Positions 46,631 to 59,386 of a stretch of DNA of 64,000 nucleotides are shown here, in pieces. The stretch is from Protonemura montana (lineage: Eukaryota > Arthropoda > Insecta > Plecoptera > Nemouridae). The number at the start of each line of letters is the position of its first letter. Within the stretch, counting starts at the first letter, position 1. A program made the translations under genes and the position numbers. The stretch lies in NCBI GenBank assembly GCA_947568835.1, contig OX387602.1, forward strand, positions 24,355,021 through 24,419,020. The letters are read 5' to 3'. A model generated the notes under the pieces. It was given only the letters and a program-made list of their open reading frames with translations. It was not told the origin of the DNA and searched no databases.

Positions 46631-46831
46631 TTATATATAAGGCCATCTCTTTTCTCTTCGGATGTGTGTTTTGTTTGCAACTTTTCCTTGTGAAATTAGC
46701 GACCTCCAATTCGAAAGTCTTAGCAAAGTTTCGTGCCGGTCCGGCGTCTTCGCAGCGAGCGCGCTCCTTGGCGACGCAGACGCCGACGCCGCGTTATTGC
46801 CTGGAGAGACGAAGCACGCTCCAGGTTTGAG
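46631..46831 (+). CDS. Candidate first exon of an unidentified gene
   Basis: TATATAA (46632-46638) precedes an ATG at 46662. The frame runs MCVLFATFPCEI ... ALLGDADADAALLPGE through a CpG-rich segment to a consensus donor TTTGAG|GTAAGG at 46831/46832; without splicing it ends two codons later. The TATA-ATG distance is too short for a normal leader, so either translation starts elsewhere or the exon is noncoding. No downstream exon was identified. Confidence 0.25.
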
Positions 46832-46832
46832 G

Positions 46833-49800
46833 TAAGGGGCAGACAGCGTTCAACAACGGAGCGGAACACGACGATAAATGAGTCTGTCCACGGCAGAAAC
46901 CTGCGAATTTGTCGAATGTCCCCAGCCCCTTATAATGCATGTTGTATGCTTACTACAATGCGCCAAGAGTGGGGAACCGTTTCACTCTGGATGGTGCTCC
47001 TGATTTATAAGCTATGCCTAAACAAGATCTATTAAAAGTGGTCGCCGCCAATGTCTAGTTTTTAGCAGTGTTTCAGAGTGTTTCAGAAGAGCTATTGTTT
47101 CAGCCGAAATGGGGGGTGGAGAAAGAGAAAGATGATCCTATCGTCAGTAAGTTAGCTAACTTGACTGCGATCATAAACCCTTGTCAGACTTCTGCGATCC
47201 AAGCAAAAGGTTCGACAATATTAACGACGGGGGGATAGCAGCCCCCTCTAGTCGCATCCCATGGCGGTTTGCGCAAGCGACTGAATCATGTACTATTTAC
47301 TATCACACGATTCCTCTTCCAATGCAAAATAATTACCAGCAAGTTTGGCCATCATTCAATCAGCGCCGAGTTGGCACCTCCGCGGTAGAGAAGGGCGGCA
47401 GGGGGCGAGATAAGTGTTTCGCACGGATAACGTCTTACCTTGCCCTCTGACCTGGCAGCTCAAGGCTGATTGAACCATGCTGACCCCAAGGTCCTGCTGT
47501 TGCCCGCTAGGCGACCTCCGCGTCGGCTGCCACCACCTAAAAAGAGCACGGATTAGAGAGTAAGACGTCCTGTTAAATAAATCAGGAGTGAAATTTAATT
47601 CAGTAGGTACAGGTTGTCCCCAGAGAAGTCTCAGGGCGTACATGCTTTCAAACGCAGATTTACACAATGCGGAATATTTCGAACGTATTGTTGTAACTAA
47701 TATTAACTTACGCCGTTTCGTAGGGAAACTGCGAAAGTTCGCGAACGTGATCTCCAACATTAAACTGTTAATCTCTATTTTGTTGTCTTACTCGGATCGT
47801 TATTCTTCATGAAAGAGTCCTGTGCAGGCAGCCTAGGCTCGTATAACGCAAAGCAATCTAACTGGAATCAAGATATTACAGGGACATTTCCAAAAGAATT
47901 ATTTCTCCACGTAGGCAATATAATGTTGGCTGCCTGCGGGCGAGTATCATCTCAACTGTTTGGATATGGATCTCAAGATGGCGACAGAGAGAGGATAACG
48001 CCAGTCGGCATGCACCGAAAGAGATGAAATGGCAACGGGCAAACAGAAGTGGCATTGCTACCGAGCAACTTAATGGCCGGATCCCGGAAATTGTGCGCAC
48101 ATATATATCTCACAGCAGATTTATGAAAGTGCTTTTCTTCTCGAGTAGTGGGGAAAGCGGGGCGCTAGCAAATGGAAAGGGTAGAAATATATACAATGCG
48201 CTGTTCTCTCCGTTCCTGTATGCTTCTCTTTCTTCCCTATCTGGGAACGCATTGCTGTAATTTTCTGCCACGAGATTTATATGCCGCTAAGGTGCGTTCT
48301 GCCCTGTTATCGGTATGGAATGTGAAACGGTGTATGGCGGCGTCGGCGGCGTCGGCGTCGGGAGCTACTGCCGGGAATTACCGCCGCCAGCAACTTTCTC
48401 AGCATAAGAGGCCAGACAAGTGGGAAATATTGCCGGCTGGAAATTGAGTGTGCATGGTACCTACACCTTCTGAAGTCGTAGCTTATACAGCAATGGGCAG
48501 TTATTTCTCGCTCGGCTATAGTGACCAGTAGTTGGTTTTCACTCCAAGATAAATGATTCTCGCCCAGGTCGGAGGTCAAAGGGGTGGAGTTCCACTCTGC
48601 GGTCGCCGGCATTGCAATAGGATTGATGTTGAAACCGAGGAGTAGTAACTTACAAGTGAAAGAAAATAACACGAAATAACGGTCGACGCTACGGTTGAAG
48701 AAAAATAACCTCAGTCAATCCCTCGAGTATTGGTTAGAATCTGCGAACTGCGAAGTGTTGCTGCAACACGGTTTGAAATTAAAGTTTGAGTGGAGCGGGG
48801 AGCATTATCGCATACGTAACTAGTTCGCGGAGGGTCTCGTTGCGACGTACGCCACCGCTTCTATGCGAAGAGTGAGAAACGAGGATGATCATTCGACATG
48901 CTCTTTTGTCTTCTCGAGACACACGACTGGTCGCGAGCATCCCACTAATCAGATCCTCACTTCCTTCGATGAACGTGATTCGGATGCCTTTGCTTGCATA
49001 TTTTAACAACTCCTCAGCATCCACGAATATCACCGTCTCTTCCAAGGCTCTACATCGTCAAAAAGAATTACCACACTTATCTAATATTTAGCTGTCACTG
49101 CAATCGAAACAAATCAATGACTATCAAAACATTTTTGATATTTAACTAATGGCTAGGAAAGTAATTTTCCTAAAAAAAGACACTCTCCTAGAACACACAT
49201 AAAGTAGATTGGTAACAAGTACTTCATTATGACTAACCCTCAAACTTTCAACAACATCACCTTAACAACCCCAATAACTTTTCCCGTTCCCTGCGGCTCG
49301 TGCAGGCCTGGAATGCTCAAGGTACCTTACACCATTATTTCCAGGATAATAATAATATAATAACACACCGCTTGATGAACAATATGGAACGCGCTTCGCG
49401 TCCAATTTATTGTTCTTGTGCATGAGGTGGTTTAATTACCTCATTTAAATGATGTTTATCTAAATTACATTTCCCAGGCTGAGATAGCGCGCTGGCGAGC
49501 TAGTGCAGAGTAAACAGCACGGCGAGGCTGGGGTATTATTGTTTCTGTCAGTTTTACTGCTTTGAAGGGGGGCAGAGAAGGGGGGGGGGGGGGGTAGGGG
49601 GCGAGGTAGCAATAATAACTTGCTGGTATTAACTGAAGGTGATGCCATAGTTGCGTCTCTAGCAGGCGTAAGCCTCGTGTAATTGCCATGCTCTAATCTG
49701 TTCGTTTGGGTTAGCGCTATTTGTTAGTTGTTACATACGAAGATATTGCCATGCATAGTGCATGCACCGCAACGGATAATGGGGAGATATTGTTTAGATT

Positions 49801-51764
49801 TATAGAGGGTCTCTTGTAGAGGGACCAATGAGAGATAGAAGAGATATTTAAATAAGGTAGGAGCCGAATACAGTGAAATTTGATCATTTTTGTATGGGTA
49901 TGGTCGCTATTCCCAAATAGTTTGACACTTCTTTACATTAAATACCATAGACCTCTCTATTGGCATTCCCATTGAATGGAAAACGCTCACAAAATTCTGC
50001 AGTGCGTGTAACATCAAATTTTCATGAGATTCTCCCTGCTTGTCAGTCATCCACGAGCACATTTAATTTGCTCGTGTCCACGCGTCACGGGCGCTAGACC
50101 TGTCAGGGTTACATCGGTGGTCGATACCATTCGAGTGGTTCCGTCCATGTCATGATTGACTCTCTGCACGAACCGCAAGATTAATAACTGACACCCCACC
50201 TCTCGTTCGCTAGCTCTGTGTGGCTAATAACTGTGACGCTAAACAAACGAGCATTGTTGTGTTTGTCCTCGTAAAGGACGCGCCGTGCGGTGCGCCCTAC
50301 GTCAATCCGGGGAACTAGGAGGCACCCCGACGCGTGGCGACGCCGACGACACGTGGCGTCGTTGATGAGCTTCAGCGATCATAACCTAGGTGCACGCATA
50401 CTAGAATTGTGACGTGTGCTGATGAGATTCACTATGAAATCAATAATTTCTCATTAATTTTTTCGGCGTGGAAATTTAAAAAATGAAATTTCAAGTGTTA
50501 CGTTTGAAGCACAAGCCACAACCATTTCATATTTGTGGAGCATGGTTTAGAGCGAACGAAAACTTAAAGCAAAAATATTGAAGAGAAAATAGCAATTTTC
50601 ATTCCATTCGAATTAGTCATACTCGGTGCAGATTCTACCATGCGTGCGAGTGCGTAGGTACTGAGCTACACATAAGCGTGCAAAAACGCACAATTAACGC
50701 GTGCATAGCTCGGCGTTGAGAGTCAACAAGAAAGTATGCTGTGCTCGCCATGTACACAATTTATGATGATCCTCTGAAAAAATTAGTCTCCTCTCTCGCG
50801 CGGCCACGAGCATGATAATATACTTGTGAAAAATAGACGGCACTTAGCCAACGCATTCGCATGAAACATAAAAGCATTTCTGAACGAATTAATCTATGCG
50901 TGTTAATCGGTGTCCATGGACCATTTTGCTCGCGCCGCCACCTTTCCGGTCCGCGGGAGGCGCGGTGATCGCAGCGCGATTATTATGAGAGGACATATTC
51001 ATCGGGGGGAACACATAATGTAATTTATAAAAATAGCTGCGACTCGTCATAAGACTGGCTGGCCACGGCTCGCAATTAGAGTGATTAATATGGCAGAAAA
51101 TGAGTGCTTTTTCTTTTTATGAGCTGGATTTATCCTCGGCTGCGTCAAGTTTGCGCTGCCAACGGAGAGGATGGATATTGCACGAGAGGAAATCATTTCG
51201 GCTAGATTATGACAGGTCGTAAACAAGTCGACGACTTCTAAAAGTTGATATTACGCGGATATGAGAGCCATCCACCAAAGTTTTACTTATTAATACTGGG
51301 GCTGGTAACTCGTTAATCTCACCTAGTTAATGTCATTTTTGACACTTGGCAAGGTTTCATGCGGGAATTTATGAAAAAAACATTTTATGAAAAAGTTATG
51401 CCAGAAAAAATTGGTTTAGAATTCCGTTCCGCAGGTTCTTATTATGAAAGATATTAAAATGTGAGGTCACAAAATAGCTGATCGCTTAGTTGTTTGAACA
51501 AGATTCCAGCCTGCTTCTCTTATAAATCAATACCAAGTTCTGACAAGTTGTTTTTCGGGCATGATGAAAATAAAATGCGATTCAAAAGTTTTTGCAGATC
51601 AGAAAGCAATTTTAAAACATTGTGAGAAGAAAATAATTTATTGGAAATTACTGCTGTGGTCCAATCATTCAAAACTAGGGTAAAATGCAGCAAAAAATGC
51701 AATTTATAGAAATAAAAAAAAATAAATGAAATTGCCATCCGTTCGAACGGTTTTTACGTGAAAT
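46833..51764. other. Long gene-free stretch
   Basis: AT-rich DNA with repeated GGCGTC/GACGCC-bearing patches (48340-48362, 50330-50360), a G tract at 49580-49594 and many homeodomain-type TAATTA/TTTATG motifs. Could be a long intron or regulatory DNA. No coding exon supported. Confidence 0.35.
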
Positions 51765-51794
51765 AAAATACATTTCGGTAGCGAAATGTATTTT
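51765..51794. repeat. Hairpin, 13-bp perfect stem
   Basis: AAAATACATTTCG, loop GTAG, CGAAATGTATTTT. Confidence 0.85.
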
Positions 51795-54700
51795 CGTAAT
51801 AATTTCGGCGCAAACAAATCATCTTCCCGTGACAGAATTTGACACTCTAACGTGTCAAAAAAAAAAAAAAAACATTTCAACATTTAATAACGCTTATAGT
51901 TTGACAGATGGTTATGAAGAACGGCGTCGTAATTTGTCGAGACGTCACGACGCTTCAAACAACTCGCAACAAATTATTCAAAAACAACAATTTGACGTGT
52001 CGTCGTGTAAAATTCATGAAAAAAGGGGAGAATTTTGCTCTCCATCATAACTAGCCTCGTCGGTGAAATGTTTATGATGGAATGCGACGACGCAACACGA
52101 CGCCTCAAGATGCTGCCGACGCCGGCGTCTTGAAGCTCAACTTCATCATAAAAGGAATGTCTTGGAGATATTTGAATTGCTCTCGCATACCGCAAGAGCT
52201 GGGAGCGGGGGAGGTATTAAGAAGTCGCGAGAACATGAGAAATCTTGAAAGATGAAAACACTTTGCCTCCAAGGAATAAAGAACGGTTTTTTGTTGTAAT
52301 TATTACAACACATTATTTAATTATGTAACGTGAAGGTCTAAACATGCTTTTTAACAAATGAAAAAGAAAATAATGGAAACAAATTTTTGGACACATACCC
52401 TTTCATAAATGTGCAATGGGAACTTTCGATATCCCGACATGGTATCCATTTTTAAGTAGGCAGTAAAGTTTATATTAATAAAATACTCTGCTCATTGCAA
52501 GCTTACGTATTTGAAATAAGTAAGTTATTTGAAATAAACTAACTAATAGTTAATTTATTTTAACATTGAAGCTGCAATTGGAACGAAAATAATTTAATAA
52601 AAGTGGGGATTTATTTTCTGCTTTATCACAATAATATCACAACCATGAACTATCTTACTATATACTCTTATCACAAATATCTCAGAGTTCGTATTAATTT
52701 AAACTTTTGTAACAAAAATTGCGGGCGGCAATGAATGAATGCATGTAGTTCTCGCTTTGCATTAAAACTCCAGAGAAATTTCCTCGGGGACACACACACA
52801 TATAGTCCAGAGGATCTTAGCTGAAGCTTGTAATTATTACGGCCCCAAAGCCCCATCCTGAAGACAATTCAAAGTAATTTTACATTATAAAGATATATAG
52901 GGACGTGAAATTGTTCTGTGTAGTAAGGTATGAAATAAGTAAACCAAGGCTTGCTCGCGAGAGACAAGCTGTGGTGGCTCAGCCTTAATTATCCTATCGT
53001 TGTTCCCATCTCGTCTGAAGCTCATCTTACTAAAGCTTGGAGCGTCTTTCCCGTGGTCTTCTTAATCTTTCAGCAAGACAAACCAACCACAGCCTATCCC
53101 CGACCACCCCCGACCGCCCCCGCCCTCACTTTGTTCCGGTAACCAAGCAACCAAAATTAACTACCACTTTTTATTTGCCCTGTGAGAGCAGCAAGCTGAG
53201 CGGCAAAGAGGAGCGACGGCCGCACAACTTAACTAGCACGAACTCAAGTTTTCATGTTGTGGAAAATCAAATGATGGACATGAAAAATTATGCAGACTTT
53301 ATAATTAAAATTAAAAAAGTTTTCCCTGAGTTTCCCCTAGACTTTTTTTCTTCTTTTTTTTTGCTTTCTATTGAAACATTCTCTCTGATTATATACTTTG
53401 TCGAGTAGGATTAGATCCGCAATGCACGCCATTGAAGGTTATTTTATTATCTTACAACTGAGTCGCGTTTCTTTTTCGAAAAGAAAATAATTTATAACTA
53501 AAGTTTCACCCATTATTAACTTTATTTGTACACGGTTACGAACTACAAAGTACAGAAAAATAAAGAAAATAATCAGGTAGAAAAACCCGTGGCCTCAAAA
53601 GCGTACAAACCTCGTACGGTGGAGGTGCCGTGAATTATCGCAATATCACCAAAAAAACACAAAACACGAACAATGTCGACGCAGATATTTTGCACCTGAC
53701 TGTAAACTCGTGTATAGCGCACACAATAAACCAATTGCGATCAAGCATTACCCGATGATTGCATTCAAATAGGTTGTAAAATTTTAATGAAATGTTTTGA
53801 TTTCCGTGCATGTATGTTTCGCATGCTGTTAGTAACAAGAGCTCTTTTGATGGCATGTCAATGAATAATGCGCCGCTATATCAAGACCCCCCTCGTCGGA
53901 ACTGCCACCGTAATACGATTGGAGCTCGTCAATAATGCATTCCTCCCCTCCCCCCCTCAGCGTAGTTAGTTATACTATTATGTAAATCCATGGACAGCAT
54001 TGTCACAGTGACGCGCGACCTCACCAGCGTAAATGTCACCCTCTGCAATGCAAGTCTAGACAAAGGCTACTAGCACTGTACTCTACCATTTCAAATTACA
54101 GGCATATATACTGTACCTACTGTTATATATTTTTTTACCAACTTTTTCTCCCATGAACGCGTGTAGTTGTGTAATACGTAAATGGCGCATGCTACTAATT
54201 TCGACGAAATTTGCATATTTGGTCAATTTGTGCGTGGTACAGATTGAAATGAAATTCCGTGCTCGGAGAGATGCCTTTATACATGCCAGGGAAGCAATGC
54301 AGCATGTGCTCCTCTGCGCTCACCGGAGGCAAACTTTTAATTGAATAGAAAATCTGCATGCATGCATGGGAAAATAGCATTCTCCGGCTTTTTATGCAGT
54401 TCCCGGGAAATTAATCAGGCATTAGGTGTACTAACTTTCGAAATATGTAGCCTCCTATCTTGTTTTAAATTACAAAATTGGCTGATTGGTTAAAGTTGGG
54501 GAGTGATTTCAGCGTAACAATGATAACGCATTATTTTAAAAGCGAATTATCTTATTTCCATTCATCCATGACAATTAATATCTTCAACTCTCACCTATTA
54601 TAAGACTGAAATAAACACACTCGAATCTGTTAAAACTTGCACCATTTTTTTAACACTTGTTTCGTGGTTAGTTAAAGTAGTCATCGGCAAAGATTTGGTT

Positions 54701-55548
54701 GGCTGCCAAATATGCGACGACGGCCTAAAGTAGGTGAATAGGTCCTGAAGTTTACAAGTGAGCGAATTGTCGATATTCTAAGGGCAACTTAGCGCAGAGT
54801 CTCCTTCAAATGCAAACAATTTAAACAAATAAGTTGCTCCAAAGTTTGAATGTTTCAACTAGTTGCTCCAAGCGACTTTGCGCGAAACGCTCTTTTGTAT
54901 AAATTCCGGATATCATATAATACCTTGATCCTATTAGTCTTCTTCTAATTTTCAGAGCTGCATAATTAACATAGGTTACATCGACAGGTAATTTCGCGAT
55001 TTTTTTTAAGTGTATAAAAAAATATTTTTTACAAGTTCAAAGTGTTTTTATAAGTAGTGATAAAAAGCAGCTTTTCCACTGGCAAAATGGAAAGAAAATC
55101 CTCTGCAAGGCAAAATGGCCTATGCCGAGCGCGATATAGTCCGATATAACCGCAAGAAAATGGTGGACACCGGACAAGGGGCAGCGAGCGTGCTCAGTCA
55201 AGAAGAAACCCCTCGCCACCCTCCCCACCCCCCGCAAACTCTTCGTCTTACACCCCTTTCCCTGGTCCCCCTGGCCGCGTATTGATCTTCTCGGAGGTCC
55301 AGAAAGTCCACGCTCTAGCTTTCAATCGCAGAAATACAAAACAATTCGACCGCGTTCACACCATGCGTAGGTATTCATATCAGTTATGATTATGATTATG
55401 AATATGAATATCATTTCATAACTCGGTTATGAATTATGATTTTTTTAAATCTTACGAATTGTAGTGTTATGTATATAGTTTTGTTTAGTGAAGCCATGGT
55501 TAGTGTCACATTCACCATACTTTTTCTAAAAGAAGTGCTTTTAACTTT
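51795..55548. other. Gene-free stretch
   Basis: An A tract at 51857-51873 and a CpG/GACGCC patch at 52080-52135. Mostly AT-rich single-copy sequence with no supported exon. Confidence 0.35.
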
Positions 55549-55705
55549 AGATGAAATCTTATTTAAATTGCAAACGCTTGCAATGCGCAGGGTATTTTAT
55601 TATTATGAACACAATAACCGTCTCAAAAATTGATGCCCAAACGGAGACTCAAACTCCGATCTCCACCAATCGCGGGTGTTGCTCTAACCTATTTAGCTAC
55701 TTGTA
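55549..55705 (-). mobile_element. tRNA-derived SINE family A, copy c
   Basis: The minus strand has CAAGTAGCTAAATAGGTTAG (A box), CACCCGCGATTGGTGGAGAT, GAGTTTGAGTCTCC (B-box), GTTTGGGCATCAATTTTTGA, GACGGTTATTGTG and the 3' module AAAATACCCTGCGCATTGCA. Colinear and single, unlike fold-back copy a. Confidence 0.88.
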
Positions 55706-58700
55706 CATTTGCTTTTTTGAGGCGATTTCAGTGTATTTGATGACGCTATAGAGTTCATAATAATCAAAAAAGCTGTTAACTACATTTGTAAGAGTATCCC
55801 GGAAAATTGCACTAGAAACGAGTGTGGACTGGAACACAGGAATTGTCCAGTGCTAAGAAAGGAAGAGAATCATTTGAGTTAAGACAATATTTCAATGTAA
55901 GATCTGCAAAATATTTCGGGATATCAAATAAAATTCACTGTAAACTGACTTAAGAAAAAAACTAGCCAGTGTAGTTGTTAGATTTCCAGGTCCCGATTTA
56001 ATGAAAATAAGTAACTTTTATTATTTTTTTTTTGCGTATCTAATTCTTCCAATAGCAATCAAAGTCTAACTCCAAACACATACTTGTAATTCCTGGCATA
56101 ACTGCAACTTGATGTTCAGAAAATGATTTGCTGTCAATGAAATATATACCAAGCTGGAGAGAGGCCGGGCAGCTTGTTTCATGTTTGTAATGTTATTTCA
56201 TTAGCTTCGTCTATAATATCAGCCACACATAAGAGTTTCATTCCCCGTAATAAAAAGCGACCTGGTGACTTGAGCTAGCCGCCCGAGACGTTATAGGGCG
56301 GAAGATCCATCCATTTGGTTACCTTCTCGGGTTTTTCAATTTCTTGTCATTGTGTAAAAGCTTTCATTTATAAGTCCACAGCTTCAAACATTTGCCTCAA
56401 AGTATAGAGGATCTGGTTCCGACTAATTATTGTATGACGACTTTTATGACTTTAACTTTCTTCGTTTCTATAAATTTATGTTGCAATTATGCTTTCTTCG
56501 GTTATTTCGTCGAGCAGCGAAATGTTCCCCCAGTTCACCCCCACCCCGCCCAGCCCTCACCCTCCGACTCTTTTCCACAAAAAATTATGTCCGGAAAATT
56601 TAATCACGGCTCCATCTTATCTTCATTCGCAAGAAAAGCAAAGAATGGCATAATAAAAGGAAAAGTGAGACACGAACTTTATACAGCTTTTCCGTTAAAA
56701 CATGTTTGCCAACGAAGGAAAAATGTTTAAAAATTCCGTTCAAACAACCCGACGCAGACAAAAGACAATTCGAGTGAAAGAGTAAACCTTTGAATTTATA
56801 ACGGGGTTCTGCGGAAAATTGAAAATTCTATTAAAACCACGGATTACCAAAGCGCTGTGTCCGGTGTCGGGGAGAAATACATAAAAAACGCGTGTTATTC
56901 TTTCTGCTTCAAGGGATTATTGTTTTTAATTGATTGAAAAGAGGGAGAACTGGAGATTAAAAAATAATGGGGTTGGCAGCTCTCGAGCGAAGGAGAAAAG
57001 GATGGAAAGAGAGAGAGAGAGAGACGAGCACGCAATTCAGAATTCATGTTGTCAATGCTCTAAAACATTTTATTTCCCCTACCTAGCCGACACGATTGGA
57101 AATTCTGTTTCACTTGCAACACACGCGTAATATGTTTTGGAATAACGAACGTAGCTAAACGAACATCTTCCGGATCATTTTCACGCAGAGCGCAAGCGTT
57201 TTTCATTTCATCAAGCCCCTCTCGACAAGAGAATAGTATGCAGAGTAACATTTCGGAATCAATTTGTTTATAAATTCAATGCACGAATTTAGTTATAGCA
57301 AGCTCATCGACTTGATCCCTAAGCCACGAGCTTGCAGACGTCGGTAGGTATCGGCAAAGGAAGCTGAGCCAGCGCCTTCGCCTTCAAATGAAGATGAATG
57401 AGAACGACGCCCGGCGCCGAGACGCCTTGTCACACTTTACTCAGCAACCACCCCCTCCATTAATATCGCTCGTCCACCCATATGTCACCAGCATTAATAA
57501 ATCACCAGGTACACTCTCTCAAAATTGGTGGTTGACGTCTACATTGGCAGAAAATGCTGTCCGTAAAACTCGTGATAGTAACCTCAATGCCACATACAAA
57601 ACAACGTTGGACATGGCGACGTAGGCATGCCTTTGGATATGACCGCGTAATACGACAGAAACATGATTAGTCGCGGCAATGAAATGTTGGTTACCCAATG
57701 ATAAATTACGCGGAGAGTTATTAAAAAATGAGCGGTAATGTTTAACACGAGAAATGTTTCAAAAATGTTTGGCCGTTCGCCAAAGCCCTGCCATTTAAAT
57801 GAGGTGGCGAGTTAAGTGGACTATGTTGATATGCATCCGTCCTCTGCCACCGTTTCATATATTCATCATCCATGCGCAAAATGACAGAAGGTGTAATATA
57901 TGTTATATGCCAGGCGAGTTTTTCCACCCCACGCCCTCCGCCTGGTGGATCCAACCGGGCATAAGTCAACACCGCACTTTTATGCCGCCGCGTCAGCCAA
58001 CTTATTATTTATGCCTGAAAAAGCAGCCAGAGAGGGAAATTGTGTTACTGCCAGCTACAGATTAAGAAATATGCTTCGCTGCGGTGTGTGATTATACAAA
58101 ACGAGAAGATTTATCGACGAGTTTTTTAAATGCAATTTTACTTCGAGATGACTAGTTGACTAAAGATACCATCAAATTTAAGAAAACCACGCGCACGAAG
58201 AATGATGAACGCAGGGTCTGAAGCTCGTAATCGAATTGAAACATGCCGGTAAGCGCCCGGAAAAGGTCGTTTCCATGTTGGAGGTAAAAGATTCATTCCA
58301 GACACAATTCCGGGGTGCACTTATGTCCAATTACAAGCAGTATCGGCGCTGGTTGACGGGCTCTCCTCGCGCGACGGCGTCGTGAAGAGGGCGGAATGGA
58401 CCGAGGAAGAAACTGAAAGGTGCCGTTGCGGTGCTACGACTAACTAAGAGGCGACGCCACGTTAAAGAAGACAAGTAGTGATGCCCATTTAAAGAGCGAG
58501 AGAGGTTTCTATCTATCACGTTCCTCTCTCTTTCTCATTCATATAAACTAGGTATAGTACTTGTCCGATTCGAGCCAAATAGCCCATATACGATCTGGTG
58601 CGGCCGCCATTTCACGAGTTTTGTAGCCACATAAATAAGATTGATGCACGAGAATAGCAGAAAGAGGTGGGAAAGAAAATAGGAAGGAGAGTTAGACCAC

Positions 58701-59340
58701 CTCCCCGCAGCCCCAGCCCACTTTCCCAAGCAAGCACTTAACCAAGATTAGAAATAGCCAGTGGAAAAAAAGCTAGGGACATTGGATATATTGTTCAAAT
58801 TTGAAACCCTCCCGAGTGTCGCGCAATATGAGAACGAGAATGGGCAGCCTGCTTGGCGGGGGTGGGTGAGGAGGGGATGTGGACGGAGAGAGGGGGGGGG
58901 GGAGGTTATCTATCAGAGATGACCGGACCCTCCCTTCACAACATCCGTAACGGCCATCTCCCGGTAATAAATCCTGGACACAGACCACGACTGGTTGGCT
59001 AACTCTGAATTCAGACAAAAGTATGGAAAGCCACCCCCGAAACCTTCAGAACAAACATTCGTGCCATATTTCAGGAGTGGATCTTCATTTTATGAGCCGT
59101 ATCGTTGGCTAAGCCCGAGATGCATAAAGCACACTAATCGCCCTGCCCTGGGTCCGTGCGGGCCTGGATCCTGGACGGTGGCAAGGGTTCCCGAGCAGCG
59201 GTCTACTATGATATGGTCATTGGAGACGCTCTGGTCACAACCGGGAGAGGGTCAAGCTTTCTAATAAAAAACATGGGAAAGTTATTCGATCGTATTTTTG
59301 CAAAGTGTATACCATTGAAAACTCTCTTGACCACTTTTAT
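55706..59340. other. Gene-free stretch
   Basis: GA microsatellite at about 57007-57023, a GACGCC-bearing patch at 57400-57430 and a G tract at 58892-58902. Open frames lack protein character. Confidence 0.35.
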
Positions 59341-59341
59341 C

Positions 59342-59386
59342 CATTTCACAATGCTCCCTCCTACATTTCACAATGCTCCCTCCTAC
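59342..59386. repeat. 22-bp tandem duplication
   Basis: Two copies of TTTCACAATGCTCCCTCCTA in direct succession. Confidence 0.85.
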
